Source: Dyadobacter fermentans (GTDB lineage Bacteria > Bacteroidota > Bacteroidia > Cytophagales > Spirosomataceae). Taken from it: a stretch of 64,000 nucleotides of DNA. The translations under genes and the position numbers were made by a program. Below are positions 37,440 through 46,410 of this stretch, piece by piece. Where the stretch lies: positions 124,001 through 188,000 of the forward strand of contig NZ_JAHXBN010000008.1 in NCBI RefSeq assembly GCF_019924045.1. The letters are read 5' to 3'. Position 1 is the first letter of the stretch. The number at the start of each line of letters is the position of its first letter. Below the pieces are notes generated by a model. That model was not told the DNA's origin. It did no database searches and saw only the letters and a list, made by a program, of their open reading frames with translations.

Positions 37440-37880
37440 TTGGGCAAAATCGGTAAGCTGATAGGGAAATGGCGGAGCTTGTCCGGACCGGAGAAATGGA
37501 TATTCCTGCGGGCGGTATGGTGTTTGCTGTGGATCAAGGCCGGGCTCCTTTTCCTCCCTTTTTCGCTATTCAGAAAATGGTACCACAAGCTCAGTCGTCC
37601 GAGCAGAATCCAGGAGATCGCGCCGGAAACCATGGAGCGCACCGTTTGGGCGGTGGATACGGCGGCGAACCTGCTGCCATTTGAGCTATTGTGCCTGCCG
37701 CGTGCCCTTGCTACCAAGTACCTGCTTCGCAATTCACCTGCATTGACCCTGGAAATAGGAATAGAGATCAACCCTGCCAAGCAATTCGAGGCACATGCCT
37801 GGGTGGAGCAAAACGGTAACATCATCATCGGGCGTTGGCCTGATACCGTTTCCTACAAACGGCTCTGGGTTTGGGAATGA
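37440..37880 (+). CDS. Lasso peptide biosynthesis B2-type protease (transglutaminase-like)
   Basis: A 146-residue protein of the Transglut_core3 family, the B2 leader peptidase of lasso peptide clusters. One hydrophobic helix is near residues 20-40. The catalytic triad is visible as Cys85 in LLCLPRALA, His119 in EAHAWVEQNG and probably Asp135 in RWPDTVS. Start is TTG, three bases after the PqqD stop, so the two proteins are almost certainly coupled. Such enzymes cut the leader peptide from a precursor bound by B1. Without a cyclase gene the final product here is unclear. Confidence 0.88.
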   Translation: MGKIGKLIGKWRSLSGPEKWIFLRAVWCLLWIKAGLLFLPFSLFRKWYHKLSRPSRIQEIAPETMERTVWAVDTAANLLPFELLCLPRALATKYLLRNSPALTLEIGIEINPAKQFEAHAWVEQNGNIIIGRWPDTVSYKRLWVWE

Positions 37881-37901
37881 TTTAATTTGTACTTTACACA
37901 C

Positions 37902-38822
37902 ATGCACCATTACACCGCCTTCGGGCTTCATATCCATTCAGAAATTTCCCTGCCCGAACTCGCTGAAGGCGACCCGCATTCCACCGCTGACGTTTATATC
38001 CGCCAGGGTGCCGTGGAGCTCCCCGCCATGCGCCCTACGACGATTTACAGACGGGGAGTGAAGGCATTTTTCGGCCAGGACGAACAACAGCAGGCGCTGT
38101 TTCTGGATTGGGCTGGTGTAGCCTCTTTCAAGGCTTCCGGCGGTAAGGAGCTGGTTGTTTCGCCCGTGGCTTCGGAGGCTAATATCATCAGCCTGTTTAC
38201 AGTGAGCGAAGCATTAGGCCTCATTTTGTTTCAAAAAGGATTTTTTTTGCTTCATGCCAGTGCGGTGGAGGTCGGCGAGGAGGCGTGGTGCTTTATGGGT
38301 ATGCCCGGGGCCGGGAAATCGAGCACCGCAGCGGCGTTTATTAAAGCGGGTTGTAGGTTGCTGAGTGACGATCTTACTGCGATTACATTTGATGAAACCG
38401 GCAAACCGGTGATCCTTCCAGCTTACCCCCAGCTCAAAATCTGGGAAAAGACTGTTAGCGGCCTGCATTACGCTGAATCCGACCTCGAACCCGTCAGTGA
38501 GGGCGTGAAGAAATTTGCTTACCATCCCCGGGAGCAGTTCCCGACAGAGCCAGTTCACTTGAAAAAAGTATTTTTCCTGCATAAGGCCAGAAATAAGCCG
38601 GCTGTCCAGCAGATTAGCCTGGCCGAAATACCCGGCGAATTGCTGCGCAACTTTCCCCTGGCGACGGAGCTTATGAATGGCGACAACCTCAAAAAGCACT
38701 TCTTCCAAAGCATTCAATGTGCCAGAGCTGCCGAGTTGCTTCGTAAAAGAAGGCCCGAAGGTTTCGAAAACTTGGAAAAGTGGGTGGAAGCGAGTATCCG
38801 TGAACAACTAATCGCGGAATAG
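37902..38822 (+). CDS. HPr-kinase-like kinase (HprK-related)
   Basis: A 306-residue P-loop kinase related to HPr kinase. The Walker A motif GMPGAGKSS is at residues 133-141, preceded by a histidine (HASAVEV), and followed by LLSDDLTAI at 153-160, then the PAYPQLKIW block. These match the HprK-related kinases found in some lasso clusters (paeninodin and pseudomycoidin types), where the kinase phosphorylates the C-terminal serine of the precursor. An in-frame TTG at 37887 could add five residues; ATG 37902 is chosen. Its substrate here is unknown. Confidence 0.85.
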   Translation: MHHYTAFGLHIHSEISLPELAEGDPHSTADVYIRQGAVELPAMRPTTIYRRGVKAFFGQDEQQQALFLDWAGVASFKASGGKELVVSPVASEANIISLFTVSEALGLILFQKGFFLLHASAVEVGEEAWCFMGMPGAGKSSTAAAFIKAGCRLLSDDLTAITFDETGKPVILPAYPQLKIWEKTVSGLHYAESDLEPVSEGVKKFAYHPREQFPTEPVHLKKVFFLHKARNKPAVQQISLAEIPGELLRNFPLATELMNGDNLKKHFFQSIQCARAAELLRKRRPEGFENLEKWVEASIREQLIAE

Positions 38823-40004
38823 ATGCAACGGCCCAAAGTTTCCCGCGAACTGGCACATCTCATCGAAGCGGCGGTGTTACCGTCAGGGCATCAGTCATTC
38901 GAAATCGAAGACAAACCCTTTGATCCACAGAGATTTTCGTCCCTCGTCACCTGGCACCAGATCAGGCCGCTCGCCTTTGAATATGTACAAGCGAAGGCGT
39001 TGGCGCTTCCCGAGTATGTGCTCAAAATGCTGCGGGAGTTCTCCGTGGGGCAGGCTGTTACGAACATGGCTTTTCTAGGGATTTGCGTCCGGTTATATAA
39101 TCGACTGATTGAAAACAAGGTGCGCGCTTTCCCGATGAAAGGGGCATTATGGGCCTGGATGCTTTACGATAAGCCCGTATTGCGGGAATTCGGTGACATC
39201 GATTATTTTATTGGCAAAGAAGATGTTTCCAAAAGCCTGGATATCCTTCTCAACGAAGGTTTTGCGGCTGATAACTACCGCCATTATTTGCTGAAAGAGA
39301 AGGCTGTTGGCGAGGATTACCTGAATACCGATTACCAGCTTCCCCTCACGCCCGTACAAGAACACGCATTGCAGTCACTGGAAATACAATGGAACTGTAC
39401 CTATCCGCGCTATTGCTACAATTTTACATGGGACGAGCTGGCCGGGAACCTCGTTGCATTCCATATGATGGGAAAACCAGTGCTGGTTCCGGGAATGGAA
39501 ATCCAGCTGATCATGATGGTGATCCACCACGGGGGCGTCGAGCAATGGGACAAGCTGAAATACATGGCTGATTTGCTGAGGTTGCTCGATAAGTCGGCGG
39601 ATTCAATGGATTGGGCATATATTAATAAGATCACCAAAGCGAAGGGCTTCCATAAACTGTTGCTGGAATCGCTGAGTGTAGCCGGGTATCTCTGTGGCAG
39701 GGATTACGCTAAATATGCGGGCGCGGCTAAAAGTTATCCTTCGGAGCTTTTTATAAGGGATATACTCTCGCATTGGGAGAATAGGCGACCACCGTTGAAG
39801 ACCAAAACCTGGCGTATTTTTCTTTACAATATAAAATACCGCGACAATTGGTCGGATAAACTTTCCATTGTCGCGGCACATATTGGGTATCTAACCCATT
39901 GGAAACTGCTATGGCATAAGATGAGCTGGTACCGAAAGGGCTCCTCAGGTGAGGCTGACCGTGATAGTGCCATCAATGCTACGTCCGGGAGCGAGGATAT
40001 TTAA
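38823..40004 (+). CDS. Nucleotidyltransferase family protein (PF14907 type)
   Basis: A 393-residue protein of the NTP_transf_5 (PF14907) family. The signature KGALWAWMLYDKPVLREFGDID has the lysine-glycine at 106-107 and the metal-binding aspartates D125 and D127. The ATG begins one base after the kinase stop. A homologous nucleotidyltransferase (PsmN) in the pseudomycoidin lasso cluster glycosylates a phosphorylated peptide; this role is a hypothesis for this copy. The last 60 bases overlap the convergent aldose epimerase gene. Other members are stand-alone and of unknown role. Confidence 0.85.
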   Translation: MQRPKVSRELAHLIEAAVLPSGHQSFEIEDKPFDPQRFSSLVTWHQIRPLAFEYVQAKALALPEYVLKMLREFSVGQAVTNMAFLGICVRLYNRLIENKVRAFPMKGALWAWMLYDKPVLREFGDIDYFIGKEDVSKSLDILLNEGFAADNYRHYLLKEKAVGEDYLNTDYQLPLTPVQEHALQSLEIQWNCTYPRYCYNFTWDELAGNLVAFHMMGKPVLVPGMEIQLIMMVIHHGGVEQWDKLKYMADLLRLLDKSADSMDWAYINKITKAKGFHKLLLESLSVAGYLCGRDYAKYAGAAKSYPSELFIRDILSHWENRRPPLKTKTWRIFLYNIKYRDNWSDKLSIVAAHIGYLTHWKLLWHKMSWYRKGSSGEADRDSAINATSGSEDI

Positions 40005-40892
40005 GCCCTCGCCCGTATTAAATGCATCTACATTGGCAGTCAATGCCTCGATAGCGACACAATCGCGCGCCGGCGGCGTGTATACGACGAGGTAGTTAAA
40101 CTTCCCTTCCCCGGTTTCCTGCTCTATCCGTAGGGTAACATCCTGATTTTTCGAAATCAGTTCGGTCACTGCGTGCGGGCCGTTGGCCTCTACAATGAAG
40201 CAGTTATCAAACTCTTTCCGGTGCAGCAATGCCGGCATAGGCATATCGAATGGCTGGGTACCGATCGGAATCAGGTTTTCGTTGAAGGTAACCAGGCGCT
40301 TTGACGGAATGTTGATCTTCCAGGCTTCCACATCTTCGTTGCCGAGCATCCAGTAGGGATGCCAGCCAAACATCGCCGGGCAAGGTGATTGCCCATTATT
40401 TTTGGCCTCATATTTCAGTTCGAAGCGGCCATCGGCATGCAAGGTATAACGTACCGAGAAATGCACCTGGAACGGATAACCTTCTGCATTATCGATCGTG
40501 TAGGATAGCTGAATGGACGCTTTATCCTCGTGAATAACCTGTTCGTCGAGGTGGAAATGGTTTTTTCGTACCAATCCGTGAATAGCGTTCAGGCCGCCGT
40601 CCTCATTCTTGCGCAGCTGATATTCCTTCCCTAAAAACTTGTACTTGCCATCGGGAATGCGGCTCGCGAATGGGAACAGGAGCTCGCTGGCGCTCTTGGT
40701 GTCGGCTACGAGTCCCGCCGGGGTAGGAGGCGTTTTCAGAACGGAAAACAATGTCAGTCCTTTACGAAGGGAAAGTTGCCGAACGATACCGCCTAGTTCC
40801 GGAATGACTACGCAGCGATTTTCAGTAGTTGTTTCGTGTATGACATATTCGGTAAGGTCGCCGAACTGTTGTTTGAAGATTTCAAAGGGCAT
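39945..40892 (-). CDS. Aldose 1-epimerase family protein
   Basis: A 315-residue galactose-mutarotase-like protein that interconverts alpha and beta anomers of hexoses. The beta-sandwich core shows NAIHGLVRKNHFHLD (first catalytic histidine), the APAMFGWHPYWML segment with a second histidine, and NCFIVEANGP/AIEALTANVDAFN near the C-terminus with an acidic residue. The sequence is a divergent member, closer to the YeaD/LacX branch than to GalM. The 3' end overlaps the convergent nucleotidyltransferase gene by 60 bases. Confidence 0.85.
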   Translation of the reverse strand: MPFEIFKQQFGDLTEYVIHETTTENRCVVIPELGGIVRQLSLRKGLTLFSVLKTPPTPAGLVADTKSASELLFPFASRIPDGKYKFLGKEYQLRKNEDGGLNAIHGLVRKNHFHLDEQVIHEDKASIQLSYTIDNAEGYPFQVHFSVRYTLHADGRFELKYEAKNNGQSPCPAMFGWHPYWMLGNEDVEAWKINIPSKRLVTFNENLIPIGTQPFDMPMPALLHRKEFDNCFIVEANGPHAVTELISKNQDVTLRIEQETGEGKFNYLVVYTPPARDCVAIEALTANVDAFNTGEGLNILAPGRSIDGTITVSLT

Positions 40893-40934
40893 ATGCTTTG
40901 AAGGTTTAGGGTCAAACGATTTACTATATGTTGT

Positions 40935-40971
40935 AAAAATAATAGCCGGACAGGTTGAATTGTCCGGCTAT
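40935..40971 (-). terminator. Terminator of ftsH
   Basis: An 11-bp perfect stem (40942-40952 with 40961-40971) closes an eight-base loop. On the minus strand it is followed by a T-rich stretch (AAAAATAAT on the plus strand before the stem). It lies just after the ftsH stop. Confidence 0.85.
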
Positions 40972-40998
40972 CTGTGTTTTTTATTCACTCAAAAGTGC

Positions 40999-43056
40999 CT
41001 ATTCGTTGTCGGCGCTTTTTTCGGCTTCCGCCATTTCTTCTTCTTTACGGTCTTTTTCGAGCGTCTGTTTCACCACTTCTTCGTGGATCGCAGCTTCCTC
41101 GTTTGAACGACGGTTGATGTAAGCCTGGTAGCTTGTCTCCTTTTCGTAAGGACGCTTACCGATCAGCTTTTCGAGGTCGGCCTGGAACAGGATTTCTTTT
41201 TCAAGAAGCTCTTTCGCCAGTACTTCCAATGCATCGCGCTTTTCAACCAGGAGGTTTTTTACGAACTGGTACGCCTGGTCAACCAGCTTTCTCACCTCTT
41301 CGTCGATCGCTTGTGACGTCGATTCCGAGTAAGGCTTGGTGAATGCATAGTCGGTTTGTTTCGAATCGTAGAACGAAATGTTACCGATGCGCTCGTTCAT
41401 ACCGTACATGGTTACCATGCTGTACGCCACCTTCGTTACGCGTTCGAGATCGCTCAATGCGCCGGTAGAGATTTTGCCGAACACTACATCTTCCGCAGCG
41501 CGGCCGCCCAGTGTCATACACATTTCATCGAACAGCTGCTCGGTACGGTACAGATACTGCTCACGCGGGAGGTACTGTGCGTAACCCAATGCCGCTACAC
41601 CACGTGGTACGATCGACACTTTCACCAAAGGATCGGCGTGTTCGAGGAACCAGCCCGCTACCGCGTGACCCGCCTCGTGGTATGCCACGATTTGTTTTTC
41701 TTCCGGTGAAATCAGCTTGTTTTTCTTCTCCAAACCACCGATTACGCGGTCCATCGCATCCTGGAAATCCTGCATTGTCACTTCCTCGCGGTTGCGGCGG
41801 GCGGCGATCAACGCAGCCTCGTTACAAACGTTCGCGATTTCAGCACCGGCAAAGCCAGGAGTCTGAGACGAAAGTTTCTGAATATTAACGTCGGTAGCCA
41901 GTTTCAATGGCTTCAAATGCACTTTGAAAATCGCCTCGCGACCGATTACGTCCGGTTTGTCAACCGAAATCTGGCGGTCGAAACGTCCCGGGCGCAGCAA
42001 TGCAGGGTCGAGAACGTCGGGGCGGTTGGTTGCTGCTACGATGATGATACCGGAGTCGGTTGCGAAACCGTCCATTTCCACGAGCAGGGAGTTCAATGTA
42101 TTCTCGCGTTCGTCGTTGGAACCGGGCATGGCACCTCGGCCACGCGAACGACCTACGGCGTCGATCTCATCGATAAAGATAATGCAAGGCGCTTTTTCTT
42201 TCGCTTGTTTGAAGAGGTCACGCACACGCGCTGCACCCACACCCACGAACATTTCCACGAAATCGGAACCTGAAAGGGAGAAGAAAGGCACGCCAGCTTC
42301 ACCTGCTACTGCTTTCGCGAGCAACGTTTTACCCGTTCCCGGAGGGCCTACAAGCAATGCACCTTTCGGAATTTTAGCACCCAGTTTTTTGAACTTGTCA
42401 GGGCTTTGAAGGTATTCTACAATCTCCTTGATTTCTTCTTTCGCTTCGTCGAGACCGGCAACATCGTTAAATGTGATTTTAACTTTGTTCTCCGCATCGA
42501 AAAGCGTCGCACGGGAGCGACCGATATTAAAAATCTGGCCGCCTGGACCCACACCACCCGACATTCTGCCGAGGATGAAGTACATGACCAGGATCATAAC
42601 AATGAAAAAACCCCAGGTTCCGAGGAAACTGGTCCAGTCGTTGCGGGTATCCACTACAAAAGGCACTTTGTCGTCGTCGGGAACGCCTTCCTGCATTTTA
42701 TCGAAATCCTTTTTGAAGGTTTCCGCCGATGTTACCTGAAACTGGTAGTGGGAAGCACTTTCCCCGCCGAAATAGTTATTTTCCTTAGCAACAACCCTGT
42801 ATTTGTCGAGTTTGAGCGCCTCGGGTTTGAGCGTAACTTCCACCGATTTGTCATTCACAATGGTGACGCGCTCCACTTCCTTGTCGGCCATCATTTTTTC
42901 GAAACGCTTCTGAGTGGTTTCGCGGATTGTCGATGTGCGGTTAAGGTACGTGATTCCGAGTATAGTAGCGATCAGAGCGGCTATTATCCAACCTTGATAT
43001 CCCTTCTGAGGACTTTTAGGGTTGAGTGGCCCCCTTTTGTTATCGTTTTCAGACAT
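40999..43056 (-). CDS. ftsH: ATP-dependent zinc metalloprotease FtsH
   Basis: FtsH is a membrane AAA+ protease that removes misfolded membrane proteins. The 685-residue protein has two transmembrane helices (about 22-40 and 147-163) with a periplasmic loop, AAA Walker A GPPGTGKT at 237-244, Walker B FIDEIDA near 294-300, second region of homology [19 protein letters not shown], and the zinc site HEAGH at 460-464. The C-terminus is a charged coil ([14 protein letters not shown]). It is downstream of rsfS, as in many Bacteroidota. Confidence 0.98.
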   Translation of the reverse strand: MSENDNKRGPLNPKSPQKGYQGWIIAALIATILGITYLNRTSTIRETTQKRFEKMMADKEVERVTIVNDKSVEVTLKPEALKLDKYRVVAKENNYFGGESASHYQFQVTSAETFKKDFDKMQEGVPDDDKVPFVVDTRNDWTSFLGTWGFFIVMILVMYFILGRMSGGVGPGGQIFNIGRSRATLFDAENKVKITFNDVAGLDEAKEEIKEIVEYLQSPDKFKKLGAKIPKGALLVGPPGTGKTLLAKAVAGEAGVPFFSLSGSDFVEMFVGVGAARVRDLFKQAKEKAPCIIFIDEIDAVGRSRGRGAMPGSNDERENTLNSLLVEMDGFATDSGIIIVAATNRPDVLDPALLRPGRFDRQISVDKPDVIGREAIFKVHLKPLKLATDVNIQKLSSQTPGFAGAEIANVCNEAALIAARRNREEVTMQDFQDAMDRVIGGLEKKNKLISPEEKQIVAYHEAGHAVAGWFLEHADPLVKVSIVPRGVAALGYAQYLPREQYLYRTEQLFDEMCMTLGGRAAEDVVFGKISTGALSDLERVTKVAYSMVTMYGMNERIGNISFYDSKQTDYAFTKPYSESTSQAIDEEVRKLVDQAYQFVKNLLVEKRDALEVLAKELLEKEILFQADLEKLIGKRPYEKETSYQAYINRRSNEEAAIHEEVVKQTLEKDRKEEEMAEAEKSADNE

Positions 43057-43128
43057 TCGTTCGTTTTAATTAAGAGGAAATATATTAAACAACAATCCCG
43101 GCGGGGCTAATGTTCGCCCGGCGGGCCT

Positions 43129-43512
43129 TTATACCATGGAGTCTTCCAGGTATGTCACCTCTGCATCTCCCCAAAGTTCTTCCAGATCGTAATGTTTGCG
43201 GCGTTCTTTGTTGAAAATATGTGCGACCACGTCGACATAGTCAATCAAAATCCATTCTCCATTCGCCTTTCCTTCTTTTTGCCAGGGTTCTGTTTTGGAT
43301 ATTTTATAAACTTCATCTTCGACCGAGCTGGCCAAAGCATCTATTTGAGTGTCGGAGTTCCCCGAGCAAATCACGAAAAAGTCGGTTATTGAATTTTTTA
43401 CTTTTCTGAGGTCTAATATGGCAATGTCCAAACCCTTCTTTTCTGTCATGCCCTTCACAACCAGTTCGGTGAGATCTTTTGAGGATAGTTCTTTATTTTT
43501 GCGTTCTTTCAT
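43129..43512 (-). CDS. rsfS: Ribosomal silencing factor RsfS
   Basis: A 127-residue RsfS (Iojap/YbeB) protein that binds ribosomal protein uL14 and blocks subunit joining in starved cells. KNSITDFFVICSGNSDTQIDALASSVED and WILIDYVDVVAHIFNKERRKHYDLEELW are the conserved blocks. It is the first gene of the rsfS-ftsH unit (72-base gap) and is divergent from birA. Start ATG 43512. Confidence 0.96.
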   Translation of the reverse strand: MKERKNKELSSKDLTELVVKGMTEKKGLDIAILDLRKVKNSITDFFVICSGNSDTQIDALASSVEDEVYKISKTEPWQKEGKANGEWILIDYVDVVAHIFNKERRKHYDLEELWGDAEVTYLEDSMV

Positions 43513-43557
43513 GCGTTGTTATTTCCTTTTCTAAAACCCTAAAGTAAAACAAAAAAA

Positions 43558-44325
43558 TTGTACAACTCTATACAGGACACGCTAATAATTGGTAAAAAAG
43601 TTATATACCTGCCAACTTGTCATTCCACCAACGACATAGCGGCTGAAATAGTACATGCGGGGCTGTTTGAGGAAGGAACGGTTGTCATTACCGATAATCA
43701 GGTAAAGGGAAGAGGCCAGCGCGGGACAGTTTGGAATGCCAATGCAGGCGAAAATCTTACATTTTCAATCATACTTAAACCTGCATTCCTGCGCATTCAG
43801 GACCAGTTTTTGATCAGCCAGATCACGGCGCTCGGGATACGCGCATACCTGGGCAGCTACGTGCCCGACACGAGGGTGAAATGGCCGAATGATATTTACA
43901 TGAATAACCAGAAAGCAGTAGGGGTTCTGATCGAAAATTCGCTCCAGGGCGCTCGGTATGCGCATTCCATTGTGGGTATCGGTGTCAATATCAATCAGTC
44001 GCAATTCGAAAATAGCTACGCGACTTCGTTAGGCCGTGAAACCGGGTCGTCATTCGTGTTGACGGAGGAATTTCACAAGCTCCTCAAATGCCTGGACGCC
44101 TATTATGTGCGGTTGAGGTCAGGAAACCAGCACGATGCCATCCGTGCCGAATACTTGCGGCATTTGTATGGTTATCAGCAGAATGTGAAATTTTTGTACA
44201 AAGGAAATATAACAAGCGGCTGGGTGACCAATGTGACCGAACTTGGGAAGTTGCGGGTCAAATTGGTTACCGAGCCGGAAGAACTTGAATTCGGTTTGAA
44301 GGAAATCGAATGGGTAAGGGATTGA
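43558..44325 (+). CDS. birA: Biotin-[acetyl-CoA-carboxylase] ligase BirA
   Basis: A 255-residue biotin protein ligase that attaches biotin to carboxylase carrier domains. It has YLPTCHSTNDIA, the biotin-binding GRGQRGTVWNAN loop, WPNDIYMNNQKAVGVLIE and GIGVNINQS. It lacks the N-terminal DNA-binding domain of E. coli BirA, so it is a monofunctional ligase. The start appears to be TTG 43558; there is no ATG before the conserved N-terminus. It is divergent from rsfS. Its stop (TGA) abuts the stop of the convergent TMEM220-like gene in a TGATCA palindrome. Confidence 0.94.
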   Translation: MYNSIQDTLIIGKKVIYLPTCHSTNDIAAEIVHAGLFEEGTVVITDNQVKGRGQRGTVWNANAGENLTFSIILKPAFLRIQDQFLISQITALGIRAYLGSYVPDTRVKWPNDIYMNNQKAVGVLIENSLQGARYAHSIVGIGVNINQSQFENSYATSLGRETGSSFVLTEEFHKLLKCLDAYYVRLRSGNQHDAIRAEYLRHLYGYQQNVKFLYKGNITSGWVTNVTELGKLRVKLVTEPEELEFGLKEIEWVRD

Positions 44326-44655
44326 TCAGCCCCATTTGCCAATAACAGCCATCACCACTGCACAAATACCCAATCCGAGCGACTCGCGTGCGAGCTCGAT
44401 GTTGAGGCTTCTCATAGCAGTTTCACCAAAGAAAATACCCTCGAACTCTGGCGGCCATTGCAATATCGCACCGACTACGTAACCTGCCGCAAGCACGTAA
44501 AACACCCAGGAAGGCCAAAGCTCGCGGATGCTCATGAAGCAGGCGAGGGCAGCGAAGCTGTAAATCGCAATCCAGGTGCCCGAATCCGGGTCGTTGAGCT
44601 GCAAATAGGCGAAGATCACGAAAAGGATCCCGAAGAATATCTTTAAAAGTCTCAT
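44326..44655 (-). CDS. TMEM220-like small membrane protein
   Basis: A 109-residue membrane protein with four hydrophobic helices. FAYLQLNDPDSGTWIAIYSFAAL is characteristic of the TMEM220 family (PF15071), found in vertebrates and many Bacteroidota. It is a small conserved protein with no established role. Its stop codon is adjacent to that of birA, with which it converges. Confidence 0.88.
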   Translation of the reverse strand: MRLLKIFFGILFVIFAYLQLNDPDSGTWIAIYSFAALACFMSIRELWPSWVFYVLAAGYVVGAILQWPPEFEGIFFGETAMRSLNIELARESLGLGICAVVMAVIGKWG

Positions 44656-44751
44656 GACAAAGTGGGTTAAGAATAAGAAAATGAAAGACTACGTTAAAAA
44701 GGCGTCACCGCTTACTTATTAACCGTCGGCGCTACCCTTTTAACATATCTT

Positions 44752-45453
44752 TTACTGACAAAATTGCGCCAATGCGTTCGCTGCATCGCTATATCCCAGG
44801 TTCAGAGCCTGTTTCAGGCTGGTGCACCCGAGATCTTTTTCACCGTCGTTATACTGCGCAAGGCCCAGGCCGTAAAATGCCTTTCCGTATTGTCCATCGA
44901 GTTTCACAGTCTGGCGGAAAGCTAATGTCGCTTTTTTGAAATCCTGCGTCCGGTAATAGGTGTTGCCGAGATTGTACCAGGCTTGTTTGTTGTTGTCGTC
45001 GAGTTGGGTTGCTTTTTCAAAATCCTTGATAGCATCAGGCGTCTTGTCCATCAGCACGAGGAGCTGTCCGCGGTTCAGGAAAACGTCGGCGGTATCGGGC
45101 GCGAGCTCGGCCGATTTGTTATAGTCGGCAAACGCGGAATCGAGCTTGTTTTCGTCCGTATACAGCAATGCGCGGTTGAAATAGGGGCGGTAAGAGCCGG
45201 GTTGCAGTTTAATAGCCTGGGCAAAATCCAGTAAGGCATTGTCGTTCTCCTTCAATTCGTAATAAGCCACGCCGCGGAGATTGAATGCGTCGGCGTTGGT
45301 AGTATTTTTTTCGATCGCTTTGTTGATGAATTCAATGGCTTCGCGCGTCTTGCCCTGTTGCATGAGTTCTTTGCCTTTTTGAAGGAACGCGTCGGAAGAT
45401 TGGGAGCAGGAGTAAAGGAAAATCAGAAAAAATAAAAAAAATAATCGAGGCAT
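44752..45453 (-). CDS. Tetratricopeptide repeat lipoprotein
   Basis: A 233-residue lipoprotein with a signal ending in a lipobox (FLYSCSQ, cysteine about residue 16) followed by about six TPR units of 34 residues (AFNLRGVAYYELKENDNALLDF, PYFNRALLYTDENKLDSAFADY and so on). It is probably an outer-membrane-facing scaffold. No partner can be named. It has its own promoter region facing away from the SRP RNA gene. Confidence 0.88.
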   Translation of the reverse strand: MPRLFFLFFLIFLYSCSQSSDAFLQKGKELMQQGKTREAIEFINKAIEKNTTNADAFNLRGVAYYELKENDNALLDFAQAIKLQPGSYRPYFNRALLYTDENKLDSAFADYNKSAELAPDTADVFLNRGQLLVLMDKTPDAIKDFEKATQLDDNNKQAWYNLGNTYYRTQDFKKATLAFRQTVKLDGQYGKAFYGLGLAQYNDGEKDLGCTSLKQALNLGYSDAANALAQFCQ

Positions 45454-45534
45454 ACTGGTTCATTTCTAGTTGATTCGCACAAAAGTAAGGGGAAACGTTA
45501 CACGAATGTTTTCTTTTTGTGAATAAAATGTCCT

Positions 45535-45542
45535 TATCTTTG
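45535..45542 (+). promoter_or_regulatory. Bacteroidota -7 box (TATCTTTG) for the SRP RNA
   Basis: Exact TAnnTTTG, with the expected transcription start at about 45547-45549, precisely where the SRP RNA 5' stem begins. The upstream -33 region is T-rich but the TTTG spacing (15 bp from 45516-45519) is shorter than the usual 19-21. Confidence 0.7.
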
Positions 45543-45546
45543 CAGC

Positions 45547-45637
45547 GGCAAATCGGAACTACCAGCTCCTTCCGAATCCCCCAGGTCCTGACGGAAGCAA
45601 GGGTAGGTGGTCGATGCGGTGAGATTCTCGGTTTGCC
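45547..45637 (+). ncRNA. ffs: Signal recognition particle RNA (small bacterial SRP RNA, 4.5S-like)
   Basis: A 91-base RNA of the small SRP type. The conserved apical domain is CAGGTCCTGACGGAAGCAAGG, which contains the GGAAGCA binding site for Ffh. The ends pair: GGCAAATCG (45547-45555) with CGGTTTGCC (45629-45637). A T run follows. A TATCTTTG promoter box lies just upstream. The extents are from base pairing and are good to a few bases. Confidence 0.92.
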
Positions 45638-45645
45638 TTTTTTTA
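45638..45645 (+). terminator. T-run terminator of the SRP RNA
   Basis: A run of seven to eight Ts directly after the closing 3' stem of the SRP RNA, which itself serves as the terminator hairpin. Confidence 0.7.
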
Positions 45646-45702
45646 TTTCTTCGCCTCAGGTTTTTCCGTCTTTCTTTCTTTTTGCTTTTGTTCAGGGTTT
45701 TC

Positions 45703-45710
45703 TACTTTTG
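45703..45710 (+). promoter_or_regulatory. Bacteroidota -7 box (TACTTTTG) for the aldolase gene
   Basis: Exact TAnnTTTG 30 bases before ATG 45740; TTTG at 45681-45684 lies 18 bases upstream as a possible -33 element. Confidence 0.6.
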
Positions 45711-45739
45711 TGGAATATTCTAACCAATAAATTTTCAAT

Positions 45740-46396
45740 ATGAAATTTTTCATTGATACTGCGAACCTGAACGAAATTCGGGAAGCGCAGGCACTTGGTG
45801 TTTTGGACGGTGTGACCACCAACCCATCTTTGATGGCGAAAGAAGGAATTACAGGTAAGGATAATATAATGCGTCACTACAAGGCTATCTGCGATATCGT
45901 GGATGGTGATGTAAGTGCGGAAGTAATCTCGGTTGATTTTGAAGGAATGGTTCGCGAAGGCGAAGAGCTGGTTGAAATCGACGAGAAAATCGTGGTGAAA
46001 ATCCCGATGATTAAAGAAGGTATCAAAGCGCTCAAATATTTCTCTTCAAAAGGTATCCGTACCAACTGTACGCTGATCTTCTCGGCGGGACAAGCGCTGG
46101 TAGCTGCAAAAGCGGGTGCTACGTACGTTTCTCCTTTCGTAGGTCGCCTGGACGATATCTCGACTGATGGTATCGGCCTCATCGAGCAAATTCTGACTAT
46201 TTACAGAAATTACGGTTTCGATACGCAAGTATTGGCAGCCTCAGTTCGTCACCCAATGCACATTATCCAGTGCGCAGAGGTTGGTTCGGATGTTATGACA
46301 GGCCCATTGAGCGCTATCGAAGCATTGTTGAAACACCCATTGACTGATATCGGTCTTGAGAAATTCCTTTCTGACTACAAGAAGGGTAATGCTTAA
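45740..46396 (+). CDS. Fructose-6-phosphate aldolase/transaldolase family protein
   Basis: A 218-residue TIM-barrel protein of the short transaldolase (TalC/FSA) family. [16 protein letters not shown] and [14 protein letters not shown] open it; the Schiff-base lysine is in [10 protein letters not shown] and [17 protein letters not shown] follows. FSA cleaves fructose-6-phosphate to dihydroxyacetone and glyceraldehyde-3-phosphate; short transaldolases in the same family catalyse the pentose phosphate reaction. The two are not separable by eye. Length is typical (about 215-220). Confidence 0.93.
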   Translation: MKFFIDTANLNEIREAQALGVLDGVTTNPSLMAKEGITGKDNIMRHYKAICDIVDGDVSAEVISVDFEGMVREGEELVEIDEKIVVKIPMIKEGIKALKYFSSKGIRTNCTLIFSAGQALVAAKAGATYVSPFVGRLDDISTDGIGLIEQILTIYRNYGFDTQVLAASVRHPMHIIQCAEVGSDVMTGPLSAIEALLKHPLTDIGLEKFLSDYKKGNA

Positions 46397-46410
46397 TTGA
46401 TGGATGTTTA

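Noticed and set aside
37469..37684. A 71-codon frame inside the B2 protease gene, considered as a peptide precursor
   Set aside because: It lies in another frame of a well-conserved gene, has no YxxP-type leader motif and no plausible core; treated as a shadow.
37170..40004. Calling this a complete lasso peptide cluster
   Set aside because: The precursor, the asparagine-synthetase-like cyclase and the exporter are missing, so only the tailoring part is supported.
43097..43128. Hairpin terminator between rsfS and ftsH
   Set aside because: The CCCGGCGGG copies here are direct rather than inverted repeats, so no stable stem is formed.
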